Shown here one piece after another: positions 48,043 through 56,838 of a DNA stretch of 64,000 bases. The stretch is from Bacteroidota bacterium (GTDB lineage: Bacteria > Bacteroidota > Ignavibacteria > Ignavibacteriales > Ignavibacteriaceae). The translations under genes and the position numbers were made by a program. The DNA is taken from NCBI GenBank assembly GCA_021777835.1, contig JAJYDC010000005.1, positions 96,547 to 160,546 on the forward strand, written 5' to 3'. The notes beneath the pieces are model-generated. The model had not been told where the DNA came from. It was given only the letters and a program-made list of their open reading frames with translations, and did not search any database. Position 1 is the first letter of the stretch; each line of letters begins with the position of its first letter.

Positions 48043-48408
48043 ATGAAAAAAGTAATTCTTGTAGCCGACGATTCGCCGTCTATTAGAAAATTTGTCTCAT
48101 TCGCTTTAGCTATGAAAGGCTTTGAAATAATTTCCGTCTCTGATGGTATGGAAGCTCTTGAGAAATTACCGAATGGAAAAATTAGTCTTGTAATAACCGA
48201 CCTTAATATGCCTAATCTTGATGGTTTTGAATTAATAAAGGCTATTCGTAACAATGAAGAGATGAAAAATATTCCAATCATTATTCTTTCTTCACTAGCG
48301 GGAAGCGAAGAAATCCAAAAAGGAATGGAATTCGGCGCAAACTCTTATTTAATTAAACCTTTTGACCCTAAAAGAGTTGTATATGAAGTTTCAAAATATT
48401 TAAACTAA
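48043..48408 (+). CDS. CheY-like single receiver protein
   Basis: 121 residues, a lone receiver: ADDSPSIRKFVSFAL, acceptor Asp in LVITDLNMPNLDG, Thr/Ser position IIILSSL, Lys in LIKPFDP. Nine bases separate it from cheR. Two receivers in tandem with the next gene suggest that one drives the motor and the other is a phosphate sink; which is which cannot be told from sequence. Confidence 0.93.
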   Translation: MKKVILVADDSPSIRKFVSFALAMKGFEIISVSDGMEALEKLPNGKISLVITDLNMPNLDGFELIKAIRNNEEMKNIPIIILSSLAGSEEIQKGMEFGANSYLIKPFDPKRVVYEVSKYLN

Positions 48409-48418
48409 GGATATTACA

Positions 48419-48796
48419 ATGGACATAAAATTTCTTGTAGTTGATGATTCCGTAACAATGCGAAGAATTGTAATAAATTCTTTACGAAGTCTTGGATACA
48501 GCGACTTTGTGGAGGCATGCGATGGTAAAGACGCCCTAGATAAATTAGGAATGGATGATGGCATCAATTTCGTTATAACAGACTGGAACATGCCGGTCCT
48601 CTCGGGTTTGGAACTTGTGAAAAGCATACGCGGGGATGAAAAGCATTCCAAATTGGCCATATTGATGGTAACCACTCGCGGCGTTAAAGAAGATATAATC
48701 GAAGCTCTTCAAGCTAAGGTAAACAATTATGTCGTTAAGCCGTTTACGCCTCAAATATTAAAAGAAAAAATTGAACAAATATTAACTGCCGTTTAA
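48419..48796 (+). CDS. cheY: Chemotaxis response regulator CheY
   Basis: 125 residues. Closest to classic CheY: DIKFLVVDDSVTMRRIV, LRSLGYSDFVEACDGKDAL, acceptor Asp in FVITDWNMPVLSGLELV, MVTTRG and NYVVKPFTPQIL. The DWNMP motif is the CheY hallmark. It precedes cheZ by nine bases and probably is the protein that cheZ dephosphorylates. Phosphorylated CheY binds FliM at the motor. Confidence 0.94.
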   Translation: MDIKFLVVDDSVTMRRIVINSLRSLGYSDFVEACDGKDALDKLGMDDGINFVITDWNMPVLSGLELVKSIRGDEKHSKLAILMVTTRGVKEDIIEALQAKVNNYVVKPFTPQILKEKIEQILTAV

Positions 48797-48805
48797 GGAA
48801 TTTTT

Positions 48806-49564
48806 ATGAAAAAAGTAAGCAACATGTCGGAGCTGTTTGAAAGACTAAATGACCTAAAAGTCGTTTTTTTCTATGGACAAAAATTTATTCCTATAATCCA
48901 AAGCATAATAGATTTTATGAGCGAAACGGTTCCTTTGCTTGAAGATATTAATTCTTCTATTTCAGACAGCACAATTAAGATTCCTAAAGCTAAAGATCAG
49001 ATAAATAATGTTACTAATGCTACCGAATTGGCAACTACGGAAATTTTAGATACTGTAGATTCAATATCAGCTGAAATCGGAAAAGTTGAAAATGATCTAA
49101 AAACAATTCAAGCTAAAGAAGAAGAAAGAAATATTATCTGGAATCAAATTAAAGAGAGTCTTAGCAAAGACTCTAATTCCATCGATTTAATTAACAAATA
49201 TGAGAATCTAGATAGCGTTACTTCTATAATACCTAGACTTCTTCAAGTATTTGATAAAACAAAAAATGATGTAAATAATATTGCTCTTTCATTGCAAGTG
49301 CAAGATATTACTTCACAACAGTTGGCATCTGTTAATCACTTAATTGAATCAGTAAGACAAAGACTATCGTCTTTAGTAATGCATCTCGATGAAACAGAAA
49401 TCAAAGATATTGAATCACTTCAAGCAATAATTCCTGACACCGCAGCCTTCAATCCCGAAGCAATTTATACTAAATCAAAAGAAAAACAGGAAACTGCGGA
49501 TATACTTGTAAACAATAGGCTTAAAAAAGCATCACAAGACGAAATAGATAAATTATTTTCATAA
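48806..49564 (+). CDS. cheZ: Protein phosphatase CheZ
   Basis: 252 residues, all helical. The catalytic element is QVQDITSQQ, in which Asp (about 167) and Gln (about 171) have the D-x3-Q spacing of the CheZ active site. An N-terminal NATELATTEILDTV agrees with the family helix. The last residues are SQDEIDKLFS, like the CheY-binding peptide at the end of CheZ and at the start of FliM (SQxEIDALL). So it should bind phospho-CheY through the tail and dephosphorylate it. The place directly after cheY fits. CheZ is rare outside proteobacteria, so the call deserves a profile search. Confidence 0.82.
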   Translation: MKKVSNMSELFERLNDLKVVFFYGQKFIPIIQSIIDFMSETVPLLEDINSSISDSTIKIPKAKDQINNVTNATELATTEILDTVDSISAEIGKVENDLKTIQAKEEERNIIWNQIKESLSKDSNSIDLINKYENLDSVTSIIPRLLQVFDKTKNDVNNIALSLQVQDITSQQLASVNHLIESVRQRLSSLVMHLDETEIKDIESLQAIIPDTAAFNPEAIYTKSKEKQETADILVNNRLKKASQDEIDKLFS

Positions 49565-49566
49565 TT

Positions 49567-51309
49567 ATGAGCCAAAATAATAAATATTCTATGCTGCAAG
49601 ATCCCGAAATGAAGGAAATAGTAGATAGTTTTATTGTTGAATCAAAGGAAATACTTGAAAAATTAGATTTGAATCTAATCGAACTTGAAAATAAGCCAAA
49701 CGATAGTAACCTTCTCAACGATGTATTTAGATCCTTTCATACAATAAAAGGAACTTCAGGTTTCTTGGGCTTGGATAAACTAACTCAGGTAACCCATAGG
49801 TGTGAAGATATTCTTAATAAACTTCGTAAAGGCGAAGCTGTACTTAATCGGGAATTAATGGATGGTATTCTAGTTGCCTTCGATAAAATAAAGGAACTTC
49901 TTGCTTCCATAGAAACTAACTTTAATGAAGAGGTTCCGATTGATGAAACTGTCGATTTGCTTTCATCATTATTAGATAAGTTGGAAAATAAAATCGGATC
50001 ACCTGACGAAAAAACAATAGATGTAATACCTGAAGAAAAAAAAGAATTAAAAACGATTGAACCTCAATCCGCTCAACCTAAAGTAGTTAAAGAACTAGCA
50101 TCATTATCTGCAGCAAAGAAAGTTGATAATTCGATAAGGGTAGATGTAGAACGGTTGGATGAGTTATTAAATATTGCATCGGAATTGGTACTGGGCAGAA
50201 ACAGACTGGCTCAGGTAAATTCTGAGGTTGCACTGGACTATGAAGGCACGAAAATGTCTAGGGACCTTGCTGATGCTGCTAAGCAAATTGATTTGATGAC
50301 AAATGAACTCCAGCTTGTTGTCATGAAAACCAGAATGGTTAAAATTGGAAAAGTTTTTAATCGTTTCCCTCGGGTTGTAAGAGATCTGGCAAGAGAAACT
50401 GAAAAAGAAGTCAATCTAATTATTAAAGGCGAGGATACTGAGTTAGATAAAACTTTGATAGAAGAGATAAATGACCCTCTTGTTCATTTGATTAGAAATT
50501 CTCTTGATCATGGTATTGAATCGCCCGAAAGAAGAAAAGAAATCGGAAAGAATCCGGTTGGTACAGTTATACTATCTGCTGAACAAGAAGGTAATCAAAT
50601 AATAATCACTATTGAAGACGATGGTAAAGGTATAGACCCGGATTTCATTAAAGATAAAGCGATTCAAAAAGGATTGATTACTAAAGAAAAAGCAAAAGAA
50701 TTAACCAGACAAGAATCATATAACCTTATATTTTTGCCCGGCTTTTCTACAGCTGAAGTCGTAACAAACGTCTCTGGCAGAGGCGTTGGAATGGACGTAG
50801 TCAAAACTAATGTAACGAAGCTGCGCGGTATTATAAGCATTGAATCTATTGTTAATAAAGGTACTAAAATTATCGTAAAGCTTCCTCTTACTTTGGCTAT
50901 CATCCCGGGAATGGTTGTAAAAGTGAACTCTGAAACTGTAGTAATCCCATTGAATTCAGTAATAGAAGTTTTAAGGGTTCATACTGAGGATATATACTCT
51001 GTCAATCAACATGACGTAATTAGAAGAAGAGAAGATGTAATTCCTCTGGTTGCCATTGATAGCCTTCTTTACAATGACTGCAAAGGAACTAGTGAATTGA
51101 TTTGGCAATATATAGTTGTCGTTGGTCTGGCAGAAAAGGTTTTCGGTATTAAGGTCGATGAGCTTTGTGGACAAAAGGAAGTTGTTATTAAATCTTTAGG
51201 CAGTTATCTAGGGAACATAAACGGGATTGCTGGCTCTACAATTATGGGAGATGGTACAGTCGTAATGATTGTCGATATAAATGAATTGATTAATAAAATT
51301 GCCAACTAA
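49567..51309 (+). CDS. cheA: Chemotaxis histidine kinase CheA, no P2 domain
   Basis: 580 residues. Domain order: P1 HPt (about 10-125; His58 in SFHTIKGTSGF), a linker (about 130-190) too short and simple for a P2 domain, P3 dimerisation (about 195-260), P4 ATPase (HLIRNSLDHGIE, DDGKGIDP, GRGVGMDVVKTN) and P5 CheW-like (about 440-575, PGMVVKVNSETVVIPL). Phosphoryl transfer from P1 to CheY and CheB would be direct. The start is two bases after the cheZ stop; the end overlaps cheB by 11 bases. Confidence 0.95.
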   Translation: MSQNNKYSMLQDPEMKEIVDSFIVESKEILEKLDLNLIELENKPNDSNLLNDVFRSFHTIKGTSGFLGLDKLTQVTHRCEDILNKLRKGEAVLNRELMDGILVAFDKIKELLASIETNFNEEVPIDETVDLLSSLLDKLENKIGSPDEKTIDVIPEEKKELKTIEPQSAQPKVVKELASLSAAKKVDNSIRVDVERLDELLNIASELVLGRNRLAQVNSEVALDYEGTKMSRDLADAAKQIDLMTNELQLVVMKTRMVKIGKVFNRFPRVVRDLARETEKEVNLIIKGEDTELDKTLIEEINDPLVHLIRNSLDHGIESPERRKEIGKNPVGTVILSAEQEGNQIIITIEDDGKGIDPDFIKDKAIQKGLITKEKAKELTRQESYNLIFLPGFSTAEVVTNVSGRGVGMDVVKTNVTKLRGIISIESIVNKGTKIIVKLPLTLAIIPGMVVKVNSETVVIPLNSVIEVLRVHTEDIYSVNQHDVIRRREDVIPLVAIDSLLYNDCKGTSELIWQYIVVVGLAEKVFGIKVDELCGQKEVVIKSLGSYLGNINGIAGSTIMGDGTVVMIVDINELINKIAN

Positions 51310-52384
51310 TAACTCAAATAATATAATTAAAGCTGTCGTTGTTGATGATTCGGCTTTCATGCGTAAATCTATTACTATAATGCTTGAAAGTGATCCGGAA
51401 ATAAAGGTTATTGGGACTGCAAGAGATGGTGAAGAAGGCTACAACATTATTAAATCTCTTAGACCGGACATTGTTACTTTAGATATTGAAATGCCTAAAA
51501 TGGATGGAATTACGGCATTAAAAAAAATAATGAAAGATTGTCCTACTTCAGTACTAATGCTGAGCTCGCTTACAACTGAAGGTGCAGAGGTTACTATTAA
51601 AGCCCTTGAACTTGGTGCAGTTGATTTTATACCAAAGGAACTATCATTTATCAATGTAAATATTATAAAGATCAAAGAAGAACTAATTTCTAAAATTAAA
51701 GAAATAGTAAAGCAGAGAGCTACAAGGGATAGATTAAAACGTGTTCAAAAATTAAGTCAATTTACTGAGTCGGATAAAAAGAAAAACTTTTCCACAGGTA
51801 CCTTGCCGATAATTTCTTATAAGGCAATCGGACTCGGCATCTCAACTGGTGGACCTTTTTCACTCCAGAAAGTTATTCCATTGCTATCTAAGAAAATTAA
51901 CTGTCCGATATTCATTGTGCAGCACATGCCTCCTAAGTTCACAAAATCCTTAGCTGATAGATTAAATGGACTTAGTGAATTGGAAGTGAAAGAAGCAGAA
52001 GATGGCGAAGTTATTAGGGGCGGAGTAATATACATGGCTCCTGGCGGGCTTCATATGACAGTTAATAAATCAGTACTTGGAAAAGCTACTATCAATATTT
52101 CGAGAGAACCAAGCACAACATTGCACTGCCCCTCAGTTGATGTAATGTTGAATTCAGTATTAGACGTTTATGGTAAAAGTACATTAGGTGTTATTATGAC
52201 AGGAATGGGGAAAGACGGATTTGAAGGAATAAAAAAGTTAAAAAGCATAGGCGGAAGTTGTATTGCACAGGATGAAGGATCTTGCGTCGTGTACGGCATG
52301 CCAAAGGCCATTGTCGATGCTGGATTAGCAGATGTTATTTCGCCTCTAGAAAAAATTTCAGAAATAATAAATAAGGCATTTTAA
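51299..52384 (+). CDS. cheB: Chemotaxis protein-glutamate methylesterase CheB
   Basis: 361 residues. Receiver domain (VVDDSAFMRKSI, TLDIEMPKMDG) joined by a linker to the methylesterase domain, whose catalytic triad is Ser in GISTGGP, His in VQHMPPKF and Asp in MTGMGKDG. It removes methyl groups added by CheR. The start codon is TTG inside the cheA 3' end (11-base overlap), so translation is coupled; there is no clear ribosome binding site. Confidence 0.95.
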   Translation: MPTNNSNNIIKAVVVDDSAFMRKSITIMLESDPEIKVIGTARDGEEGYNIIKSLRPDIVTLDIEMPKMDGITALKKIMKDCPTSVLMLSSLTTEGAEVTIKALELGAVDFIPKELSFINVNIIKIKEELISKIKEIVKQRATRDRLKRVQKLSQFTESDKKKNFSTGTLPIISYKAIGLGISTGGPFSLQKVIPLLSKKINCPIFIVQHMPPKFTKSLADRLNGLSELEVKEAEDGEVIRGGVIYMAPGGLHMTVNKSVLGKATINISREPSTTLHCPSVDVMLNSVLDVYGKSTLGVIMTGMGKDGFEGIKKLKSIGGSCIAQDEGSCVVYGMPKAIVDAGLADVISPLEKISEIINKAF

Positions 52385-52385
52385 T

Positions 52386-52631
52386 ATGAAAAGCGTATTT
52401 GAGGAACCCTTGTTCAATGAATTTGATTTTCCAAAAACCAACGGTAATGGACATTTAATAAAAAAATCGAATGCAGAATTTGTTGGAAAAACAAAGGTAT
52501 CAGTTGAAGAAGAGAACCATGAAGGTGTTAAAATTATTTTGAAGAAAGATTCTAATGATTCAATTAAAGAAATCAAATTTGTTTGTTCATGCGGACAGAC
52601 TAAGTCAATTATCCTTGATTATTCTGAATAA
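52386..52631 (+). CDS. Small unknown protein with CxC motif
   Basis: 81 residues, one base after the cheB stop, so part of the chemotaxis operon. I do not recognise a family. The N-terminal half is polar and probably disordered; the end has FVCSCGQTKSIILDYSE, with CxC that could bind a metal or act in redox. A CheA-independent accessory factor is possible. The short length and tight coupling argue for a real gene, not a chance frame. Confidence 0.65.
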   Translation: MKSVFEEPLFNEFDFPKTNGNGHLIKKSNAEFVGKTKVSVEEENHEGVKIILKKDSNDSIKEIKFVCSCGQTKSIILDYSE

Positions 52632-52709
52632 TATTTCGCAACTGTACGTCTTTAGCCACAATCTTAATATCAAATCTCACCTAGACAAATAAAACAGCAA
52701 ACCTTTAAC

Positions 52710-52724
52710 TGGCATCTAATTTGA
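52710..52724 (+). promoter_or_regulatory. Imperfect sigma-54 promoter-like site before flgB
   Basis: TGGCAT-N5-TTGA with GG and GA ten bases apart; the consensus is TGGCAC-N5-TTGC, so the -12 element is off by one key base. It lies 33 bases before the flgB ATG. Support is contextual: two sigma-54 activators are encoded and no sigma-28 motif is seen here. Confidence 0.25.
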
Positions 52725-52757
52725 CCTTTCACTGAAGAAATAAAATTAGGTCAAATT

Positions 52758-53147
52758 ATGCCCGTATCAACAATAAAATTACTTGAAGATTTTGCCGGTT
52801 ACTGTGCAGTCAAAAATAAAGTGATTGCACAAAATATTGCCAATGTCGGTACTGAAAACTATCGTAGGCAAGACGTACTTTTTAAGGAAGTGCTGGATGA
52901 TAATACAAGCTCACTACTTAAAAAATCAGACGGAAGTTTTGTTGAAAATAATAATTTAGATTCTGCTCCTAAGTGCACAATAGTTACAGATAACAGCCAG
53001 GATAATGTCTCAGGAGTTAATAACGTTGATATTGACAAAGAGATGGCAGATCTCGCTGAGAACAACCTTAATTTCAGCTTTGCCGCTCAGAAAATTGGAG
53101 ATTATTTTAAGAAAATTGACAGTGTTATTCAAGGAAACCCAATATGA
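52758..53147 (+). CDS. flgB: Flagellar proximal rod protein FlgB
   Basis: 129 residues. FlgB is the rod subunit nearest the MS ring. The flagellar rod signature is clear: IAQNIANVGTENYRRQDVLF near the N-terminus, and the C-terminal D-rich end VNNVDIDKEMADLAENNLNF. It begins the basal-body operon with ATTAGGTCAAATT upstream and overlaps flgC by four bases. Confidence 0.94.
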   Translation: MPVSTIKLLEDFAGYCAVKNKVIAQNIANVGTENYRRQDVLFKEVLDDNTSSLLKKSDGSFVENNNLDSAPKCTIVTDNSQDNVSGVNNVDIDKEMADLAENNLNFSFAAQKIGDYFKKIDSVIQGNPI

Positions 53148-53644
53148 AAATAAATGGTACCTTCCCTGGTTTTGATATAAGTGCACAAGGCCTAAGTATT
53201 CAGAGAAAGAGAATGAATCTTATTGCCGAAAATATTGCTAATGCTGATGTGACACGCACTTCCGATGGTCAGCCGTACAAAAGAAAATTTCTAGAGATTG
53301 TTGCTAAACAAAATCCGTTTCCAAATAATTTGCCTGCAGATACTCCGACCCTGAGTTTAGAAGTGAATAATGGCGCACACATTTCAAATACGGAAATACC
53401 GCAAAATGTTACCGGAGGAAATGCCGGCGCGTTTATTGACAAAGAAATGACTGATCAAAAGCCGGGGGACATTGTCTATCAGCCAGATAGTCCTAATGCT
53501 GATTCTAAAGGATATGTTCAAGAATCAAATGTGAATATTGTGACAGAAATGGTTGATATGATTTCAGCTTCAAGGAGTTATGAGGCTAATCTTACGGCAT
53601 TAAATACTTCTAAGCAAATGGTAAAAGATTCACTCGGGATTTAA
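53144..53644 (+). CDS. flgC: Flagellar proximal rod protein FlgC
   Basis: 166 residues. N-terminal DISAQGLSIQRKRMNLIAENIANADVTRT and C-terminal VNIVTEMVDMISASRSYEANLTALN are family signatures. The middle GYVQESNVN is the usual turn. It overlaps flgB by four bases and is part of one operon. Confidence 0.95.
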   Translation: MKINGTFPGFDISAQGLSIQRKRMNLIAENIANADVTRTSDGQPYKRKFLEIVAKQNPFPNNLPADTPTLSLEVNNGAHISNTEIPQNVTGGNAGAFIDKEMTDQKPGDIVYQPDSPNADSKGYVQESNVNIVTEMVDMISASRSYEANLTALNTSKQMVKDSLGI

Positions 53645-53648
53645 TTAG

Positions 53649-53918
53649 ATGAAAATATCTACTAATATGATTGGAAATTACAACCCTCAGGTTTATAACG
53701 GATCTGTTAAAAATGCAAAAAATGCAGAGCCGCAGTTTAAGTTGGAATCTAAACCTGTTGATAAAAAAACTGATAGCAACCTTTCATCTGCTGAGAAAGA
53801 TTACTTTGTAAAACTTTATCCGCAGAATAAGAATGAAATTATAGACTATCATGCCTATGAAAAAACCGGAAAAATGTCCGGAGTAAAAATAGGCTCAATG
53901 TTTGACAAGCGAGGTTAA
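53649..53918 (+). CDS. Small unknown flagellar-operon protein
   Basis: 89 residues between flgC and fliE, four bases after flgC. I do not recognise a named family. The N-terminus resembles other flagellar exported or rod proteins in being polar and unstructured (MKISTNMIGNYNPQVYN); the end FVKLYPQNKNEIIDYHAYEK followed by a Gly-rich KIGSMFDKRG looks conserved and might be a short binding motif. Its position suggests a rod, ring or assembly accessory, which is inference. Confidence 0.65.
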   Translation: MKISTNMIGNYNPQVYNGSVKNAKNAEPQFKLESKPVDKKTDSNLSSAEKDYFVKLYPQNKNEIIDYHAYEKTGKMSGVKIGSMFDKRG

Positions 53919-53920
53919 TT

Positions 53921-54211
53921 ATGCAAATCAGTTCAATACAAAATAGTATTCCTGAAATATTAAATTCAACTAAAATTGAAAAATCCAAGGATGATAGTTT
54001 CGGGAATATACTAACAGACTTTATGGGGCAAGTTAATAAAAACCAATTGGATGCTGATGAAATGACTCAAAAGTTTGTTACTGGTGGTAATGTCGAAATT
54101 CAAGATGTAATGATTGCCGGCGAAAAAGCTAAAACAAGTCTCGATCTGTTAATGGAAATTCGTAATAAAGCAATTGATATGTATACACAATTATCTCAAA
54201 TACAAGTGTAA
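53921..54211 (+). CDS. fliE: Flagellar hook-basal body protein FliE
   Basis: 96 residues, the normal length for FliE, which joins the MS ring to the rod. NQLDADEMTQKFVTGGNVEIQDVMIA and the C-terminal KAKTSLDLLMEIRNKAIDMYTQL match the family well. It begins two bases after the small gene before it. Confidence 0.94.
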   Translation: MQISSIQNSIPEILNSTKIEKSKDDSFGNILTDFMGQVNKNQLDADEMTQKFVTGGNVEIQDVMIAGEKAKTSLDLLMEIRNKAIDMYTQLSQIQV

Positions 54212-54214
54212 AAA

Positions 54215-55810
54215 ATGAAAGAAAATCCTTTAAGTGCTATTTTAAATATTTTTAATAAGCTTTCGTTTCAACAAAAGATAGTAATAGGTGGTACTGTTGG
54301 AATAACCGCAGTTTTGTTAATAGTCCTATTATCATTTTTGAATCAACCTAACTATTCACCTTTGTATACTAATCTCTCACAGGATGATGCATCAAAGGTC
54401 GTTGAGCAGCTTACGACTCAAAAAATACCATATGAAATTCAGGATAATGGCAAGACTATCGCAGTTCCTAAATCTGAAGTGTATAAAGTAAGACTATCAC
54501 TAGCCGCTAAAGGAATTCCAAGTTCAGGTGTAGTTGGCTATGATATTTTCGATAAGTCAACTATGGGCATGAGCGATTTTATGCAGAAGCTGGATTTTAA
54601 GAGAGCCCTTGAGGGTGAGTTGACAAAAACCATAATGGAAATAGATGGAGTCGCTGGAGCAAGAGTCCATCTTGTAATACCGCAAAAGTCGGTTTTTAAG
54701 GATGAACAAAAACCGCCGACTGCTGCCGTAGTGCTAAAGCTTAGAGATAATTACTCTCTTACACGAAGCAACATTGCTGCTATCATAAATCTCGTTTCAA
54801 GTAGCGTTGAAGGATTAACTCCTGGAAAAGTTACTTTGTTAGATACTCGCGGTAAACTTCTTTCAAAAGAAGAGGACGATGACCCGCTGGCAGTTGCAAG
54901 CTCAAAGCAATATGAAATTAAAAAGTCAATAGAAAATTACCTTGCGCAAAAAGCTCAGTCAATGCTAGATAATGTACTCGGTTATGGAAACTCTATGGTA
55001 GAAGTCAACGCCGATATAAATTTTGACCAAGTAGAAAAAACAATGGAATCGTATGACCCAAATTCGCAAGTTGCTATAAGTGAACAGACCATTAAGACTA
55101 ATAATAACGGCAAAACTATGGGGGACTCCTCTGCGCAGCAAAGCCAAAATAGCGTTACTAATTACGATATAAGCAAGACGATTCAAAAAGTTGTAGAAGG
55201 TACCGGAAATATTAAGAGACTTAGTGTGGCTGCTGTAATAAATGATGTCCCAAAGGAAGTTAAAGTAGGAAATGAAGTTAAGACTGATTATAAGCCGAGG
55301 TCACAAGAAGAAATGGGTAAGCTTGGCGAGCTAATAAGAAACGCTGTTGGTGTTGATTCTACAAGAAATGATCAATTTTCACTGGTTAATATTCCTTTTG
55401 AAACCAAAGACATTGAGGATGTTAAAATAACAAAGCCGGGAATGTTTGATGACCCTAATAAATGGATGAATCCTATGCTTATGATTGGAGCAATTTTAGC
55501 CTCTATATTTTTGCTTAAAGGGATTATGAAACGATTAAAGAATGAAAAAATAATTATAGGCACATTTAACAACGGCTATGATGCTAATGGCTTTGGAGTC
55601 TCGGAACTAGCTGGCGTAAAGCAGTCTCCTCAATTAGGTATGAATATTAAGAAGAATTTGCTGCCTATGGGCGACTTAGAAGATGAAATTTCCGATGAGG
55701 CGGTTCGTAAAAAAAATCAGCAGGAAAAAATTTCAAATTATGCATCAAAAAATCCAATGGAAGCTGCTAAGCTAATAAATGCTTGGCTGCATGAAGACGA
55801 ATTTATTTAA
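54215..55810 (+). CDS. fliF: Flagellar MS-ring protein FliF
   Basis: 531 residues. FliF builds the MS ring in the inner membrane. Span 1 near 25-45, ring-building motifs (YTNLSQDDASKVVEQL, GVVGYDIFDKSTMGMSDF) in the periplasmic part, and span 2 near 415-435 (MNPMLMIGAILASIFLLKG), then a cytoplasmic tail for FliG binding (NPMEAAKLINAWL at the end). Full length. Four bases after fliE. Confidence 0.95.
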   Translation: MKENPLSAILNIFNKLSFQQKIVIGGTVGITAVLLIVLLSFLNQPNYSPLYTNLSQDDASKVVEQLTTQKIPYEIQDNGKTIAVPKSEVYKVRLSLAAKGIPSSGVVGYDIFDKSTMGMSDFMQKLDFKRALEGELTKTIMEIDGVAGARVHLVIPQKSVFKDEQKPPTAAVVLKLRDNYSLTRSNIAAIINLVSSSVEGLTPGKVTLLDTRGKLLSKEEDDDPLAVASSKQYEIKKSIENYLAQKAQSMLDNVLGYGNSMVEVNADINFDQVEKTMESYDPNSQVAISEQTIKTNNNGKTMGDSSAQQSQNSVTNYDISKTIQKVVEGTGNIKRLSVAAVINDVPKEVKVGNEVKTDYKPRSQEEMGKLGELIRNAVGVDSTRNDQFSLVNIPFETKDIEDVKITKPGMFDDPNKWMNPMLMIGAILASIFLLKGIMKRLKNEKIIIGTFNNGYDANGFGVSELAGVKQSPQLGMNIKKNLLPMGDLEDEISDEAVRKKNQQEKISNYASKNPMEAAKLINAWLHEDEFI

Positions 55811-55815
55811 TATAT

Positions 55816-56838
55816 ATGGCAAAAGAAAAAAAGACAGTTGATTTACCGGGTGTTCAAAAAGCTGCAATGCTCGTCATTGCCCTGAATGTAGAAAATGCAG
55901 CCGAGATTTTTAAACATCTCGATTCGTCTGAAATTGAGTCAATTTCGACCGAAATATCTAAAGTGAAAAATGTTCCTTCTCAAACCGTCGACGCTGTTAT
56001 GGAAGAGTTTTATAACATGGTTACGGCACGTGAATATGTACTTGAGGGCGGAATTGAATATGCACAGGCTGTATTAGAAAAGTCCTTTGGCCTAAATAAA
56101 GCCGTTGAGATTATAGAAAAAGTAAAGAACCTTACAACTTTGCGAGGTTTTGATGTACTAAAAAAAGCTGACTCTAGTCAATTGATTAGCTTCTTAAATA
56201 AAGAGCATCCTCAAACAATTGCTCTTATTCTCTCACATCTTCATCCTGACCAAACTGCGTCTGCTTTGAAAGAATTAACCGAACCCTTAAGAACTGATGT
56301 AGCTTTTAGAATTGCTACTTTGGGAAAAATTTCTCCGCAAACTCTAAAACAAATTGAAAAGGTTGTTGATGAAATGGCCGGGTTAAGCATGGGGCAATCT
56401 CTTAGTAAGATCGGTGGCACAAAAAGTATAGCTGCAGTGCTAAATAGAACAAACGTAGGTTTAAGTAAAGAAATAATGTTGGGAATAGAAAAAAGAGATC
56501 CGGATGTAGCTTATGAAATTAAGCGGCTGATGTTCTTGTTCGACGATATTATTAACATACAAGATAAAGATATTCAAAAAATATTACGCGAAGTAGACAG
56601 AAAAGATCTTGCACTGTCATTAAAGATCGCTGATGAAAAATTAAAAGAAAAAATATTCGCAAATATGTCCGAAAGAGCCTCCGATCTATTGAAAGAAGAA
56701 TTACAGTACATGGGAATGGTTAAACTAAAAGAGGTCGAATCCGCTCAAGCAAAAATTATAGACGTTGTTAAGGCATTAGAGGAGAGCGGTGAAATAGTAT
56801 TAAGTATGCGTGCAGGCTCGGAAGAAGTTTATGTCTGA
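55816..56838 (+). CDS. fliG: Flagellar motor switch protein FliG
   Basis: 340 residues, normal. FliG links the MS ring to the torque-generating stators. The N-terminal FliF-binding domain (PGVQKAAMLVIALN), middle domain (LNKEHPQTIALILSHLHPD with the EHPQ motif) and C-terminal domain with the charged torque helix (MLFLFDDIINIQDKDIQKIL, REVDRKDLALSLK) are all present. It starts five bases after fliF and overlaps fliH by eight bases. Confidence 0.96.
   Translation: MAKEKKTVDLPGVQKAAMLVIALNVENAAEIFKHLDSSEIESISTEISKVKNVPSQTVDAVMEEFYNMVTAREYVLEGGIEYAQAVLEKSFGLNKAVEIIEKVKNLTTLRGFDVLKKADSSQLISFLNKEHPQTIALILSHLHPDQTASALKELTEPLRTDVAFRIATLGKISPQTLKQIEKVVDEMAGLSMGQSLSKIGGTKSIAAVLNRTNVGLSKEIMLGIEKRDPDVAYEIKRLMFLFDDIINIQDKDIQKILREVDRKDLALSLKIADEKLKEKIFANMSERASDLLKEELQYMGMVKLKEVESAQAKIIDVVKALEESGEIVLSMRAGSEEVYV

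Noticed and set aside
49860..49886. TTCGATAA inside cheA
   Set aside because: No TAAA at the required distance upstream.
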